This document shows positions 1 through 12,026 of a DNA stretch of 64,000 bases, piece after piece; within the stretch, counting starts at the first letter, position 1; every line of letters starts with the position of its first letter. The stretch comes from Arbacia lixula. Lineage: Eukaryota > Echinodermata > Echinoidea > Arbacioida > Arbaciidae. Made by a program: the position numbers and the translations under genes. The stretch is from positions 3,189,728 through 3,253,727 of the forward strand of contig OZ022588.1 of NCBI GenBank assembly GCA_963669155.1. Direction: 5' to 3'. The notes under the pieces are model-generated. The model was given only the letters and a program-made list of their open reading frames with translations, had not been told where the DNA came from and made no database searches.

Positions 1-49
1 CAGGAGATTTCTTGCAAATATTCTGCCAAGATATTGTTATGAAGAAAAA

Positions 50-516
50 TTAAAGGGATACTTCACCCTGAAATTATTTTTGTTTCAATGAAAGGAGACA
101 CATGAAAGAAACACATAAGCGAAGGTTTGATGAAAATCGGTCAAAGGAAAAGAAAGCTATTTGATTTTAAAGTTTTTATTTTGTGACGTTACGTGTACAT
201 AATTATACAAATTGCTCTTTTTCTCTTGTTGATAACGGAATGATTTTTTTTTTCGTACAGGTATGTGGGTAAGAATGTATTTCTAATGATTATCAAATGC
301 ACAAGTAAAAGGATGCATATCTTTTTGAGCAAATGCACATTTTCGAGGAAAAAACATATGGGAGAGCACCTCGCACGTGACGTCACAAAATCAAAACTTA
401 AAAATTAAATAACTTTCTTTTCCTTAGACCGATTTTCGTCAAACCTTCACTATGTCTCTTTCATGTGCCTCCTTGTATTGAAACCAAACTGATTTCAGGA
501 TAAACTACCCCTTTAA
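50..516. mobile_element. TTAA fold-back element, family A copy 1
   Basis: Starts TTAAAGGGATACTTCACCCT and ends with the inverted form CTACCCCTTTAA. Inner arms repeat GAAGGTTTGATGAAAATCGG and its complement, and the centre holds CACGTGACGTCAC. The flanks (1-36 and 595-630) are near-identical direct repeats of about 35 bp. Confidence 0.75.
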
Positions 517-1319
517 AAACGTAATCTTAGTAGACCTCTGTACTTACACAATTACTTTGAATAATCTCAGCGGGTTAATTGATTGTGCTGCGAACAGGAG
601 ATTCCTTGCAAATATTGTGCCAGAAAGTTGTAGAAAATGTAGAAACACTAAAAATTACATGAATATACTTGGCGTTTTTCATTCTGTAACTTGAATCATG
701 TGTCACTATTATGACTTTCATATTTTACACACTTGATCTATATAGTGCATTTGCGGTTCATACAATGGTCTCGCATTTGATTTTATCTACAACAGGGATA
801 CACTATTAAACTACATTTAACCAAACTTCCTAAAATGTATACATTGAGTGGGTTCCCCTTCCGTGTGCGTCTAATTATGATGTTCGGTCGCTGCTGCTAC
901 TTTTTATTTGTGTGGTATAAAAAGAACCTAATCTCTCCAATCTTTTCTGGGGAAACATATTATTTTGTTACAGTAAGACGAGCCTCGGTACATTTATCAG
1001 ACCATAATCCGATACATTTGACGATTTGATATCGATTCTTAAAATAATCATTACTACTACAACTTTCCTTTTATGCCTTTGGGTGATATTCTGGAAACGA
1101 AATTTAGTTTTGATACAGTGTTGATAAAAATAACTGCACCTACGACCCATAACCACGATTGGCCTAGGCCCCTTTGGTCATGATTTGACTTTTGCGCCAG
1201 TTTTCAGACTACCAACTGACTTAAGCGTTTTCGCCATGACCTTATGTTCACAACTTCTTCCTAAACGGCTTATGACATCCACCTGTACCTCGTGATTTCG
1301 TTTGAATTGGTGGAATACA

Positions 1320-1710
1320 CTCTGGATCTTTTGATATTTCACTTTTGTGACGTCACGTGCGAGGTACTCTCCCATATTGTGTTCTGTATGATTCCACAAA
1401 TTGCGCTTTTTCTATTTTAGATGATAGATTTTTTGTTTCATAGAAGTTTGTGTATAAAAATGTGTTTCTAACGATAAGTCAAATGCACAGGTAAAATTAT
1501 GTATATCCTTTTGAACAATTTTTGTACATTTTCAACAAAAAAATGTACACAACACACGGAAGAGCATCTCGCACGTGACATCACAAAATTGAAATTTCGA
1601 GATATCATAACTTTCTTATGCTTTGACGCATTTTCGTCAAAGCTTCATTTACGTTTCTTTCATGTTTCGTATTGAAACCAACTTATATTCAAGGTGAATT
1701 ACCCCTTTAA
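1320..1710. mobile_element. Family A copy 2 (left-truncated)
   Basis: Keeps the GTGACGTCACGTGCGAGGTA core, the inner arm and the right end TGAATTACCCCTTTAA, but lacks the left terminal repeat. Confidence 0.65.
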
Positions 1711-2779
1711 GGGCGGCACCCTTCTGAGGAGCTCATGACCGGGAAGTTTCTCAGAACCTCCCCAAGGCTCCATATCACAACGAGTCGGCAGCTATCTATA
1801 GCAACTTTGCGATTGATTGTCAAGTTGCTATCTATTGCAACTCACCGTATCACAAACCGTCACTGCTATCTACTGCAAGTCCAAGCGTATGCATGTTTTG
1901 CAATCAATCGTATAGTTAAACGGTAGATCCACACAAGCTTTTCGATCAATATGAATTGCAAGTTACGACCGATATCGAGCGTATTGTCTAAGTGATTTAC
2001 GATGGATATTCATCATACGATCTTTCGATCAGTCCTACGATTGATCTATCGATCGTACTATCCATCGTACCTCTTTGTGATACGGGCCCCTGATATGTGT
2101 CATCCCTGATTTCTCGCATTTTAGCTCAATTATTGTAATCAAACATTATTTATAGAAATTATATAAAACTTAAAAACAGGATTGCTGTGTTTTACAAACA
2201 ATTGCAAAGTGTCTTACTTCTTTACTGTAATTTTGCTGTGTATTAAGTTGAATATTTGTCTAATTTATCTAAAAACAAAGTGTTTGAAAAGTATTAAGAA
2301 ACTGTTACTGCAAAATATTAAAAGCGTTCATTGTTAAGAGGTCTGTAGTATATGAAAGTTAAATATTCCTCTCCCTCTCTGAATGTAACCTAGTACGTGT
2401 TTCTTATTGCATTACATAAGTCAAGATAGATGTGTGTGTATGTGTACATAAAGAAAAGAAAAAGAAGGGGGCGCATACAAAGGAATGAAATGATAGTGCA
2501 TGAAGGGCATTATTTCTCGTCCAACGTCTTATTTTTTTAAAAGAAATTACAGTTTCAATGAAAGAAATAAAAGTTTCTTGGAAACAAGTTTTATTTGTAC
2601 AGTGTCAATGATTTGAGTGGGGATGGGGGGGGGGGGGGGGAGTGAGGGAGTTGCTCGGTTAGAATTTGCTATACCGAAAGCTTGTTATTTAGAAGGTTCC
2701 TTATTCCTAAGGTTCGAATCTCCGAAAATGAAAAAAAGGCGTGTTATTCCGAAAAATGATTCTACATTGTATTTGTTAC

Positions 2780-2990
2780 AGGGATAGTACACCCTAAAAT
2801 TAAGTTGGTTTTGATATAAGTAGAAACATGAAAGAAACATATGAATGAAGGTTCCATACAAATCCGTCGAAGATGAAAACAGTTACGATAGTTTAAAATT
2901 TGATTTTGTGACGTCACGTGCAAGCTACTTTCTCATAATGTATACTCTTTTTTTGGAAAATGTAACATGTATCGACTTTCTCAAAATATC
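2780..2990. mobile_element. Family A copy 3 (right-truncated)
   Basis: Begins GGGATAGTACACCCTAAAAT and retains GTGACGTCACGTGCAAGC. No right end found. Confidence 0.6.
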
Positions 2991-3359
2991 AAAATATTTA
3001 TATCTCAAATAAGAAACCCAAAGTTCGCTGCCAAAACTCTATATCTTTTTGTAGCACCTATTTTATATTATTCATTTCGGCCATTTTGTCGGTTATGATT
3101 TTATTTAACTGGTATTTTCAAAACAGAAACATATTATTTTCTGCTTCTCATTCATGCAATCACTGTAGTTTCATATTGAACCGAGTGTCTTCCGATACCT
3201 TCCACAGATAGCTTCCACAGGATGCAGGTACTCTCGATATTGAAGAGCGCCATCACTACGAACATGCAAGAAGTCTGATGTAGCAGACTACATGTGTTGT
3301 ATATTATGCAACCAAGTCTACCGAGATTTGCGAAGCAAGTTCGGCACTACGAATCATCG

Positions 3360-3409
3360 GTAGGTACGTCCGTGGGCGTGATCCCATTTGACAGCTGAAC
3401 GTTCAAAAT
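3360..3409 (+). other. Candidate 5' noncoding exon end and donor for the elongase
   Basis: A consensus donor (AAAAT|GTAAGT) lies at 3409/3410 and would pair with the acceptor at 4555, giving an intron of about 1.15 kb. The exon start cannot be seen and no coding content is required. Inference only. Confidence 0.35.
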
Positions 3410-4567
3410 GTAAGTATTACAATGACACTTATTTTATAAATGTACTTTGAGATGTTTTTATTATGTTGAGATTAGTTTAGGTTGCTAACTGAATACACAA
3501 ATTGACGTCGAGAAAGAGAAGCGGATTTAGACGTCGCCTGTAGATGTTTGTTTTTTTTTTGTTTCAACGTGTATTTTATTAATCAATGAACACCAATTTT
3601 ACAGAACATTAAACAGTTATTCATGAATGATTTAAATGACAATTACTGTAACAAATAAATAAATTATTTCCAGAAACATATTCGTCATAATCATTGATCA
3701 TAACAAATTTATACAAACTGTCAGATTTTTCAAGAATTACATCAAATTACAACAATAAAGAAAAACAACCATTAATCGCTGTTGAAAAGGAAAAACATAT
3801 CATTCGCTCATTGTGTTCATTGATAAATTAGATAAGAAAAAAGGACACCAAAAAGGCCCTTCCCTCCATTTCCCCTACCCCACCCCTACCCCACCCCTCC
3901 ACCATACCCCGCCCTCTCCTTTCCCTCCACCCCCCCCCCCCCCCCCCCCCCCCCATCCTGGTGGTATTAATTAACGGTACCCGGAGCGTCGAGGCGCCGT
4001 GCCTGGGCCATGGCCCGCGCTCGGGAGTGCGGTGCTGCTTGCTATGAATGATGTCTGAATGCAATGCCAATGTGGTCGTACACGTACATTCACCATCAAT
4101 CATTTATTTCAATGTTTGGCCCGTTCTGCCTTACTTTGTACACACGGCCTTTGGAGTTTGTAGCTGGTGGTCATTGGTGCACTGCTTGTCCTAAAGTCAA
4201 TTTAAAATCTAGCTATTATAATTGTGATTCTGAAAAGTTAGCTTCCAGCTCTTTCATGCTTCATTTAAGCCACTAATTCAAGTTTGGAATTCTTGTGATT
4301 CAATAATGCTGCAGGTCTTGTGTTGAAATTGATGAGCAATTTTTCATTTCAGACAATTCTAATTTTACAATCTTACAAATCAAGTGTGCTGTGTTATATC
4401 AATCACAGTAAGATTGACCTTGGTGCCGGTATATGCTGGCACGATTGTTAGTCAATACATCATTTAGGCTAAGTTTAATGTTACATTTTACCAGATGATT
4501 GTAAGAAAGTAAGATAAACTCTATGAACACTTAATATTTTCCTTTGACATTGCAGACACCATCGAGA

Positions 4568-5398
4568 ATGAATCTGAAAGAGCAGTTAACAGCCACCTGG
4601 GCAATCGAAGAGAACTTTGATCCATTGCCATGGCAACAGTGGATGGGACGAGAGGGTGTGTATCTGTGGGTAGCCTGCACAACTCTTTACCTGGCTATGA
4701 TCTTCAGAGGGCCCAAACTCATGGAAAACCAACCAAGACTTGAGCTACGTACTCCGCTGTTGCTATGGAATGCTGCCCTGACGGTATTCAGCATTATCTC
4801 CGCTTGGAGGCTCACGATTGCTGCCTACAATTTGATATCTACGGGCGACACGTGGCACTCCTTGGTCTGTGGTGCAGACTTCTACGTCCCCGGCCAGCAC
4901 TCAGCTTTCTGGCTCTTCCTGTTCGCCGTGAGCAAGGTGTTTGAGTACGGCGATACCGTCTTCATCGTCCTGCGAAAGTCCAAGCTGATCCTCCTCCACT
5001 GGTTCCATCACATCCTGACCTTCCTTGTCGGGTTCCACACCTTCGCCCACGGCAACCCCACCCTCTTCATCTCGGCTCTCATGAATGTCCACGTCCACTC
5101 CCTGATGTACGCTTACTACGTGGCGCGCATCGTCGGGATCAAAGTACCCAAACAACTGGCCATGGTGCTGACGACCATTCAGATTATACAGCTCGCGGTG
5201 GGAACGTACGTCCAGTTCTACGCCGCCTGGATCTATTTCTACGGAGGTGGTCCGTGTCACTTAGATCTGTTTGCTGTCACCGTTGGCTCTTTCGGTTATG
5301 GAAGTATATGTCTGTTATTCATTGATTTCTTCATCAAGACATATATTTTGAAGGGAGCTAAGCCCTCAAAGAAGGGAGATTCCCAGAAGGACCAATAA
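4568..5398 (+). CDS. ELOVL6-like: ELOVL6-type fatty acid elongase (276 aa, single coding exon)
   Basis: 3-ketoacyl-CoA synthase of the ELO family. It condenses malonyl-CoA with a long-chain acyl-CoA in the ER membrane, the first step of chain elongation. Visible motifs are KVFEYGDT at residues 123-130, the catalytic histidine box HWFHH at 144-148, NVHVHSLMYAYY at 173-184 and TTIQ at 202-205. Several hydrophobic membrane spans are present and the tail is lysine-rich, as in ER-retained elongases. HWFHH and the HVHSLMYAYY block fit the ELOVL3/ELOVL6 (saturated/monounsaturated) group better than the PUFA elongases. The length is normal for the family. The ATG at 4568 was chosen because a splice acceptor (cattgcag) ends at 4555, so the in-frame ATG at 4544 is intronic. 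The coding part is unusually GC-rich for the window. The whole ORF is intact in one exon, so a retrocopy is possible, but the upstream splice site argues for a normal gene with a noncoding first exon. Confidence 0.93.
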   Translation: MNLKEQLTATWAIEENFDPLPWQQWMGREGVYLWVACTTLYLAMIFRGPKLMENQPRLELRTPLLLWNAALTVFSIISAWRLTIAAYNLISTGDTWHSLVCGADFYVPGQHSAFWLFLFAVSKVFEYGDTVFIVLRKSKLILLHWFHHILTFLVGFHTFAHGNPTLFISALMNVHVHSLMYAYYVARIVGIKVPKQLAMVLTTIQIIQLAVGTYVQFYAAWIYFYGGGPCHLDLFAVTVGSFGYGSICLLFIDFFIKTYILKGAKPSKKGDSQKDQ

Positions 5399-6705
5399 CA
5401 TGCAGCAGGAGTGATCTAGATTAATATATCCAACCCTTTTATTAGCAGGCCTTAACACCCAAGGGTACAGTACGATATTCTGAAGGTTCGTTTATTCCGA
5501 AGGTTCGTTGTTCCAAAGGTTCCTAATTCCGAAACACGTAAATTGCCTATACCTCGATGCTCGTTAGTCCGAAAACGAAAAAGGGATCGTTAATCCGAGC
5601 ATTTGTAGCGTAACGTTCGGAATAAGGAACCTTCGGAATAACGAGTGCTCCCACACCCAATTGGGTTAGTACACATCTCCATTCCAATGATAATAATATA
5701 GTTAAAGGAATGCTCTCCACGTAATGTGTAATTAGTTTATTTTTACTTGCAGTATTAAATGTGTTATGGATGCAAATGTTTGTTTTTGTTTTATGATCAA
5801 TTTGAAATGTGATAAAAATAATGACTCTTTTTCACTAAGCAAATACCAACTCACAGCTGGCTACAGCTGGCTACTATGTTCATTCAAACATTTTTTTTGG
5901 CCAAATACATTCCAATCTGCAGTGCTTGAGTATATTTTAGGCTGGGCACCCACAAGTGTGCAATAAGCCAGTTCGTAATTACAATTTGCGCATGAGCAGA
6001 TGAAGGTCATAGTGACCAAACCAGCTCGTTGGTTTTTAAATCACTGAGATAAGCATCATCATTAATAAGTTATTTTAGAATATGCTTGTTATCCAATTTA
6101 TAAAAGAACACCAAGGGGTATTTGACAACAGGCCAAACGACAACAATTAGTTTACAATAAACAATGTAATAGAAGCTTTCCCAATTGTTCACAGACCGTA
6201 GCCTACTATTCTTGTCACCTGTTTTGAGATAGTTCCTTTATTAGAGGTTGAATATCGCAAATTGCTATATCGGGTAAGCACATTACGTAACATCTCCTTT
6301 TGAAATGATATATCAATCAACTGCTTATCCTAATGAAAAAGGGAAAGGTCATAGTGACCAAACTTGCTCCAGAGCTAACTACGAACTGGTGTATTACAAC
6401 GTGTCAATTGATCCAAGTGCCATGTCCTGTGACGTAGGCATTCATGGAATGCCTCAAGTCTCTGTCCTGAGCTCTTTGTATCAGCTCCACGGTCATAGTA
6501 AGCAGCCACTTCAGCTTCTAATTAGTCAGCCAGTCTGCTGCTTATCCAAGTCATCTCCAAACTTCTTCCCTGCTTCTTTTCCCATCTATATTCCATAAGA
6601 AAATGCTTGAAAATATCGAAATCAATGCTTGAATCAAGCGTTTCAACTGGATGTGATCACTACAACCTTGTAAAATAATTAATGAGGGCTTTTTTTAAAG
6701 CCTGA

Positions 6706-6711
6706 AATAAA
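6706..6711 (+). other. Possible polyadenylation signal downstream of the elongase
   Basis: AATAAA about 1.3 kb after the stop codon. A second AATAAA at 8507-8512 could end a longer 3' UTR that would include the 12-bp minisatellite. Which one is used cannot be told from sequence. Confidence 0.25.
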
Positions 6712-6929
6712 TCAAATAATTTCATTTATTTTCCCAACTTGGATAAAAAATACAACATTGATAAAAAAAAAAATCAAATGCGAATAGAAATACATCAAGT
6801 GAGATAAACATGAATACAATGTAAAATAAAATCCATGTAGTACAATAATGAAAGACACATGTGTGGAGGGAGAAGCAAAGGTCATTGACCTGTCTAAGAA
6901 GCAGGCTTCTCCCCAGTATTTAGTATAAA

Positions 6930-7169
6930 TGCCTTGAATAATGCCTTGAATAATGCCTTGAATAATTCCTTGAATAATGCCTTGAATAATGCCTTGAATA
7001 ATGCCTTGAATAATGCCTTGAATAATGCCTTGAATAATGCCTTGAATAATGCCTTGAATAATGCCTTGAATAATGCCTTGAATAATGCCTTGAATAATGC
7101 CTTGAATAATGCCTTGAATAATGCCTTGAATAATGCCTTGAATAATGCCTTGAATAATGCCTTGAATAA
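6930..7169. repeat. 12-bp minisatellite, 20 units
   Basis: TGCCTTGAATAA repeated for exactly 240 bp with one visible variant unit (TTCCTTGAATAA, near 6967). It is open in frames on both strands only because 12 is a multiple of three. It may lie in the elongase 3' UTR. Confidence 0.95.
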
Positions 7170-7259
7170 ATGTTATATTATATTCTGAGGAAAACAGTAT
7201 TTTTTTTACAGGGGCTCTTTGGTCATTCACATGGGCTCTGTTTGGCATTGTGGGGGCAA

Positions 7260-7790
7260 AATTTCCTTCTCAGTTTTCTCCGAAGTTTTGTCCTAAGTCC
7301 CCAACTTAGCAGGTGCTTAAGAGAGCATGAAATTGGTATTCCAGAATGTCCTCTTAGGACTCTCTATAACGCAAATTAGGGAGGGTTAGACCACACCCAG
7401 TGTGCATTTATTAGCCAATGGAGGGAAGTGCTTCATTTATGAGGAGCCAATCACAATCACAACATCTCATTGGAACTTTCCACTAGGTTTCATCCTAACT
7501 CTGTGGGCGCGCATCAGTCATTTACCTAGGCAAATGAATCCATGTTTTTTGTGTGTTGTGAATGGCTAAGACAGGGGGTGGCTCTCTCCTAAATATTTTC
7601 CTCAATCCTCTCATACGCGCATTCTGGAATACCAATCCTCCTATGATTTGCATACATTTGTATAAAGATAGGAGAAAACTTAGAAGGGGACTTAGGAGAA
7701 ATCTTTGGAGAGATTTTGGAATCTCACTTCTGAGAAATCCTAGACTTAGGATAAGATTCCTCTTAAGTGAGCATTTCGGAATACCACCCC
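7260..7790. mobile_element. Element family D copy 1
   Basis: The right end, inverted, is GGTGGTATTCCGAAATGCTC; the interior is full of TCCTAAG and CTTAGGAG in both directions. It shares its end and interior (CCCCCTGTCTTAGCCACTC type) with copy 2 at 56518-57035. A third, degenerate piece is at 63650-63833. Confidence 0.65.
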
Positions 7791-8890
7791 ATGTGCGTTT
7801 TGGTAATTTTACTGCATTTAAAGAGCCTGCACCCCTCTTTATTTCTTCCATAGATTGCCAAGCCTGCATGCTTTGTAGCGCTCAGTGAAAAAAATAACTC
7901 TGGGGCCCAGAAAAATGCATTGAAACTAAATTACTAGGAACAATGGGTAGATTTAATTATAGGCCTACATGTATCCATAGCAAATAGGCAGTCAGCAGGA
8001 TAGTTTCTATTCCATAGGAAAACAAATTGGGACTTTTTCCGTCTTCCCCGGCTTTACTGGTCACTAGGTGAAAACTTTGATGAGTATCGATTGTCCAGGT
8101 TGTAGGTGACTTCTGTCCTTTGTGTGATGCTAGACATACGGTCAAGATCAATGTCCTTTTTATTTTTAATATTTTACCTGGTCATTTTATCATTCAAAGG
8201 CTCAATGGATTATTGGGTTCTCTAAACAGCATTTAAGTATGGGTTCGGTGTTCAGTGGAAGCCAAATGAAGTATTACTTGTACATGTTTATATGCATAGG
8301 AATTACCACCTATCAGGGTTTAGTGGATTTTGTTTTGAAGTGAGGGTGTGGATTGCAGGAGCATTCCCCCCCCCCCCCCCCCCGCCCCTCATTCTCAATT
8401 ACTCTGCTAGATAAATCTGTTTATGTTCTTGTGTGAGTGTATAATGAAGTGTATTCTGTTAATCTCTGTATCTGCCAAAGATATATTTTTGTACTTGATG
8501 AAATGAAATAAATGTCTAATGTACTTGAACGACTACTCCTAGAATTTTGTGTTTTCTAAACATTTGATGGATTGATGGAGAGGATGTGTAGAGGCATAAA
8601 GAGGGCGGGGGTGGATCTTCCCCTTGTTTACCCTCATACATTGCTAGATTTTTAATGTTACGAGTGAAAGGACACAAGGAATGAAATTTTCATTGTTTTA
8701 ATTTTCACCCCATAACGTTAGACCAGGTTGAATACATATACATGTACCGGTATATGAAGTTAACTTTGAGCCTCCATAGAATAACCCCGGGAATATGGTT
8801 CAGGTAATTATTAAAAAATGTTTTTGGCCTAGGAGGACTCTCTCAGGATGGATGAATAGTGAATGCACCCCCCCCCCCTTTTCTTTCAGT

Positions 8891-8891
<1 letters not shown>

Positions 8892-8925
<34 letters not shown>

Positions 8926-9245
8926 CACATACCTCTGGCTACATTATTTGAAGAAAGGTGAAGAAAGGGAGGGATGTAGAGAGAGGCTGAGAGAGAAATG
9001 AAGGGGGAGGAGTGAAGAGAGAGAAAGATAGAGGGAATGTAGATAAATAAATACAAGATAAAAAGAAGGAGAGATACACTGTAGAGAGCAAGAAAGGGAG
9101 GTAGAAAGAGTGGATAGAAAGAGAGAAAGGAAGTGAGGAGAGAAAGAGAGATAAATACATGTAATATAAATAGGGAGAAGATAGAGAAAAGAGAGAAAGG
9201 GAGGGAAGAAGAGACCGGGAAGAGAAAAGGAGAGGGGGGTATAAG
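8892..9245. repeat. (CA)n followed by purine-rich stretch
   Basis: CA run at 8892-8921, then GAGA/GGGA-rich DNA to 9245. No gene. Confidence 0.85.
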
Positions 9246-9830
9246 GAATGGCACAGATGTTGATGAAGGTATTTCTGTACGTCAATAATTATGATCCTAT
9301 TATTCTTAAAGACTCAAAGATCAACCATTGTACTACGAACCAGCCAAGAAATTGAACACATCTGCAATCATCACTTGATCAATGAACCAAATCATTTTAA
9401 TTGTTAAAAAAATCACGATCTTGAATACAAAAATCTTATGAATTTTAGTATGAAATGGGCAAGAATAAAGTTATATAAATGGATAGCTATTGCAGAAATA
9501 AAATAAGATCGAGTTGTAAAAGTACACACGGACAAATCAGAATACATGTAGTAAGTTTGAACAAAGGTAGGCAAGCGGACAAATTAATTTACCAGTGTGA
9601 TATGCTGCCCTCTGTTGGCAAGATATGTTATACCATAGGGAACTACACTCATTATGATGTATGCTGTCAGTTACAAGGCAGTCAGAGAATACACTATGGA
9701 GACTATACATCCCGAATGTTAAGTGATAGTCGTCATGTAGAATCCAGGGTATGACTGGAATATGGATCGAGATGGACAGTTTGGTTAAACTGGTTAATAC
9801 TGTACACAATGTGAGGACACCAAAAACATT

Positions 9831-10560
9831 GTGTATGAGGTTATATTTGCCAAATTCAACACACTATTTTTCAATTTTAATTTTTTTGCCAATGATATCA
9901 ATTTGTTTCATACATTTCCACCAAGACTGAACACGATTGATATGGATGTAGTTAATATACATCTTGATAACGTGTCAATGTGGTGTAAGGTGAATAAACT
10001 TACAGTGAATCTCTTAAAGACTTATTATTTGTTCATACGAGAGTACAATCAGTAGTAACTCAAGGAGTGCTCAAAGTAGCAGGGACTGAAATAGTCCAAG
10101 TTCATTTTGCATCATTTGTAGGAGTTAATATTGATCAACACTTGACTTGGAAACCTCATATTGAAAGGGTTAATAAGTGTATCAGAAAGAAGGTTGGTGC
10201 TTTATATAGACTAACACAGTTTGTGGCAAGGCATGTTTTATTATTGTTGTATAAGACATTAATCCAACCGCATATGTCATATGGAATAGAGGTTTGGGGA
10301 AGTATTTATGAAACGACAATGAAGTGTTTCTTACTAAGCCAAAAAATAGCACTGAGAATCATAACCTTTAGTCCAATTAGGACTCATTCAAAACCAATAT
10401 TTCAGGAGTTAAAATTATTTAATGTGTATCAACTCCATAAACTATCTATGTTTTTATGTATCAATTATTGAATGGTAAATTGCCGCATTCCCTAATTCAT
10501 TCCCTTTAATCATGGTAATAACACTTTGGGATAGGTCAGACCTTTACTTAGGAAGAGATG
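9831..10560 (+). pseudogene. Decayed LINE reverse-transcriptase C-terminal fragment
   Basis: Two frame-broken pieces read like the end of a non-LTR reverse transcriptase. 9890-10055 has FANDINLFH in place of the catalytic FADD/YADD box, followed by VSMWCKVNKLTVNLLKT. 10067-10471 has FVGVNIDQHLTWKPHI, LLYKTLIQPHMSYGIEVWG and KIALRIITFSPIRTHS. Stops and the damaged catalytic box show it is dead. Clade not assigned with certainty. Confidence 0.8.
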
Positions 10561-11752
10561 TGGTTTTCTGTATCTTCTTGAATTTGTCAATAGAGTCAGC
10601 AGATTTGATGAAGGTGAGAGGTTTGTTCCCTTATTAAGTGGCTGTTGTACAGTGACAGTTAATATCCTGCTTTAGAGTGGGTTTAAGGGCAATTACGGAA
10701 GCGAGATGACTTCGAGAATTGACAACCCATCTACAAATTTGTCTTGCCTGGTCTGTATCTATGGTGCAATAGTTCGTAAATATGAAATGTATATTTCATC
10801 TGGTTTTATCTACAGTTTTCATCTGTAGTGCGATAGTTTGCAAATATGACTGTTTGAGGTAGAAAATTCATTAATTCATATGTATATTTGACAAAAAGAT
10901 TAGCATAAATTCAGGCAACACATCACAAGATCCCATGGCTAGAAATACAGAGGTAAACATGGTTAAATACAAAAATAAAAACTTAGTATAAACTAATTAG
11001 TATTAGCATGTAACATATACATGTACGTCGAGAACTGCATTAAAATAAGAGTATTCAACGCTTTCAAACAATATTTTATTAACACTCCTTAAAGATGGCC
11101 CGTCCCTTTTACAAACATCTGCAAACTTCATGAAAGTTTGCACATATTTAGCATGACTGTGAAATTTTAAGGTCAGAGGTACTATTACTCCTGTAGAATA
11201 AATGACAATCTTGATTCCAATTGATTTGCCGACCATTGACTTTTTGAAATTACAACTATTTTCGTGGTACGAAAAAAGAAAGCTCCATCAATTATCGACG
11301 ATTATTCTTCAAAACCGAATATTACGCTTTGACGACTCCAGGGAAAGGTTATAGCCACTCTCTCTCTCAAATGATGACAAAGTCAGGGAACTTTCAGAAT
11401 AGGTCTGCAAATGGGACGAGCTACCTTTCAGAACATATTTTTCTATATACGATCTTTTCATTTTTTTTTAATTATCATGTCACATATAATACATAATCTA
11501 CAATTACACAGATGAATTACAACCATGTTTAGATATCTCTTTCCAACTTATTGTTTATATGTGTCTATAGTATTGCTTTATACGTATTGCATTGTCATGT
11601 TATTGTGCTGGTGGAAAGGAAATTTCAGTAATTTTGGAATGCATAAAATATCTTGTATCTTATTTCTTGCATATATTTGTACAGTACTGTTCCATGATGT
11701 ATGAAAATCTAGCAAACCATGAACAGAAGATTATAAAAATATAAATCATTTT

Positions 11753-11758
11753 TTTATT
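11753..11758 (-). other. Polyadenylation signal of the amidohydrolase gene
   Basis: AATAAA on the minus strand about 65 nt past the stop codon, consistent with a short 3' UTR. Confidence 0.5.
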
Positions 11759-11822
11759 ACAATACAATTTTTACTATACCTGCAGAATATCTAACCTAAA
11801 ATACCGCAAGAATCTTTTCACG

Positions 11823-12026
11823 TCACTGCTGTAGTGGAACCTTTATTTTGTAGATCTCTATTGCATTTTCTCCAAAGATGCCTTCCCTCTCAGCCGCAGT
11901 GGTACAGTCCAGGAGACACTCTGTTAAGGCATCGTATACCTGCTTGTAGGTGGCATCTACCACTGTGAACACGGGGTAGTCGCTACCAAAGATGCAGCGT
12001 TTGGCACCAAACACCTTCACACAGTG
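11823..12026 (-). CDS. Amidohydrolase exon 7 (C-terminus)
   Basis: Begins HCVKVFGAKRCIFGSDYPVF, including D237, and ends at TGA (11823-11825). The acceptor is cttccattaccag. Confidence 0.93.
   Translation of the reverse strand, partial: HCVKVFGAKRCIFGSDYPVFTVVDATYKQVYDALTECLLDCTTAAEREGIFGENAIEIYKIKVPLQQ

Larger units (their letters stand above)
517..3359. other. Gene-poor start of the window
   Basis: Holds family A pieces, a probable MITE at about 1755-2092 (inverted end GGGCCCGTATCACAAAGAGG), a poly-G run near 2623-2640 and a CCGAA-type repeat at 2643-2760. No coding exon seen. Confidence 0.6.
5399..8530. other. Probable elongase 3' UTR and following DNA
   Basis: Contains a cluster of GGTTCGTTATTCCGAA-type repeats (5468-5640), the 12-bp minisatellite and a family D element. 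No exon recognised. Confidence 0.5.
8531..11752. other. Intergenic region
   Basis: CA and purine tracts, then the dead LINE at 9831-10560. The remaining 1.2 kb up to the amidohydrolase 3' end shows nothing I can name. Confidence 0.5.

Noticed and set aside
1178-1399. 73-codon minus-strand frame suggesting a transposase helix
   Set aside because: Half of it is family A repeat sequence and the rest has no recognisable motif.
2695-2715. GGTTCGAATCTCC, resembling a tRNA B box
   Set aside because: Part of the CCGAA repeat; no A box or cloverleaf around it.
4901-5260. 119-codon frame opposite the elongase
   Set aside because: Antisense shadow of the elongase coding sequence, rich in D/E/V/H as expected from the complement.
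6712-7248. Open frames with NALNNALN or GIIQGIIQ repeats
   Set aside because: Products of a 12-bp minisatellite whose unit length is a multiple of three; no flanking coding signal.
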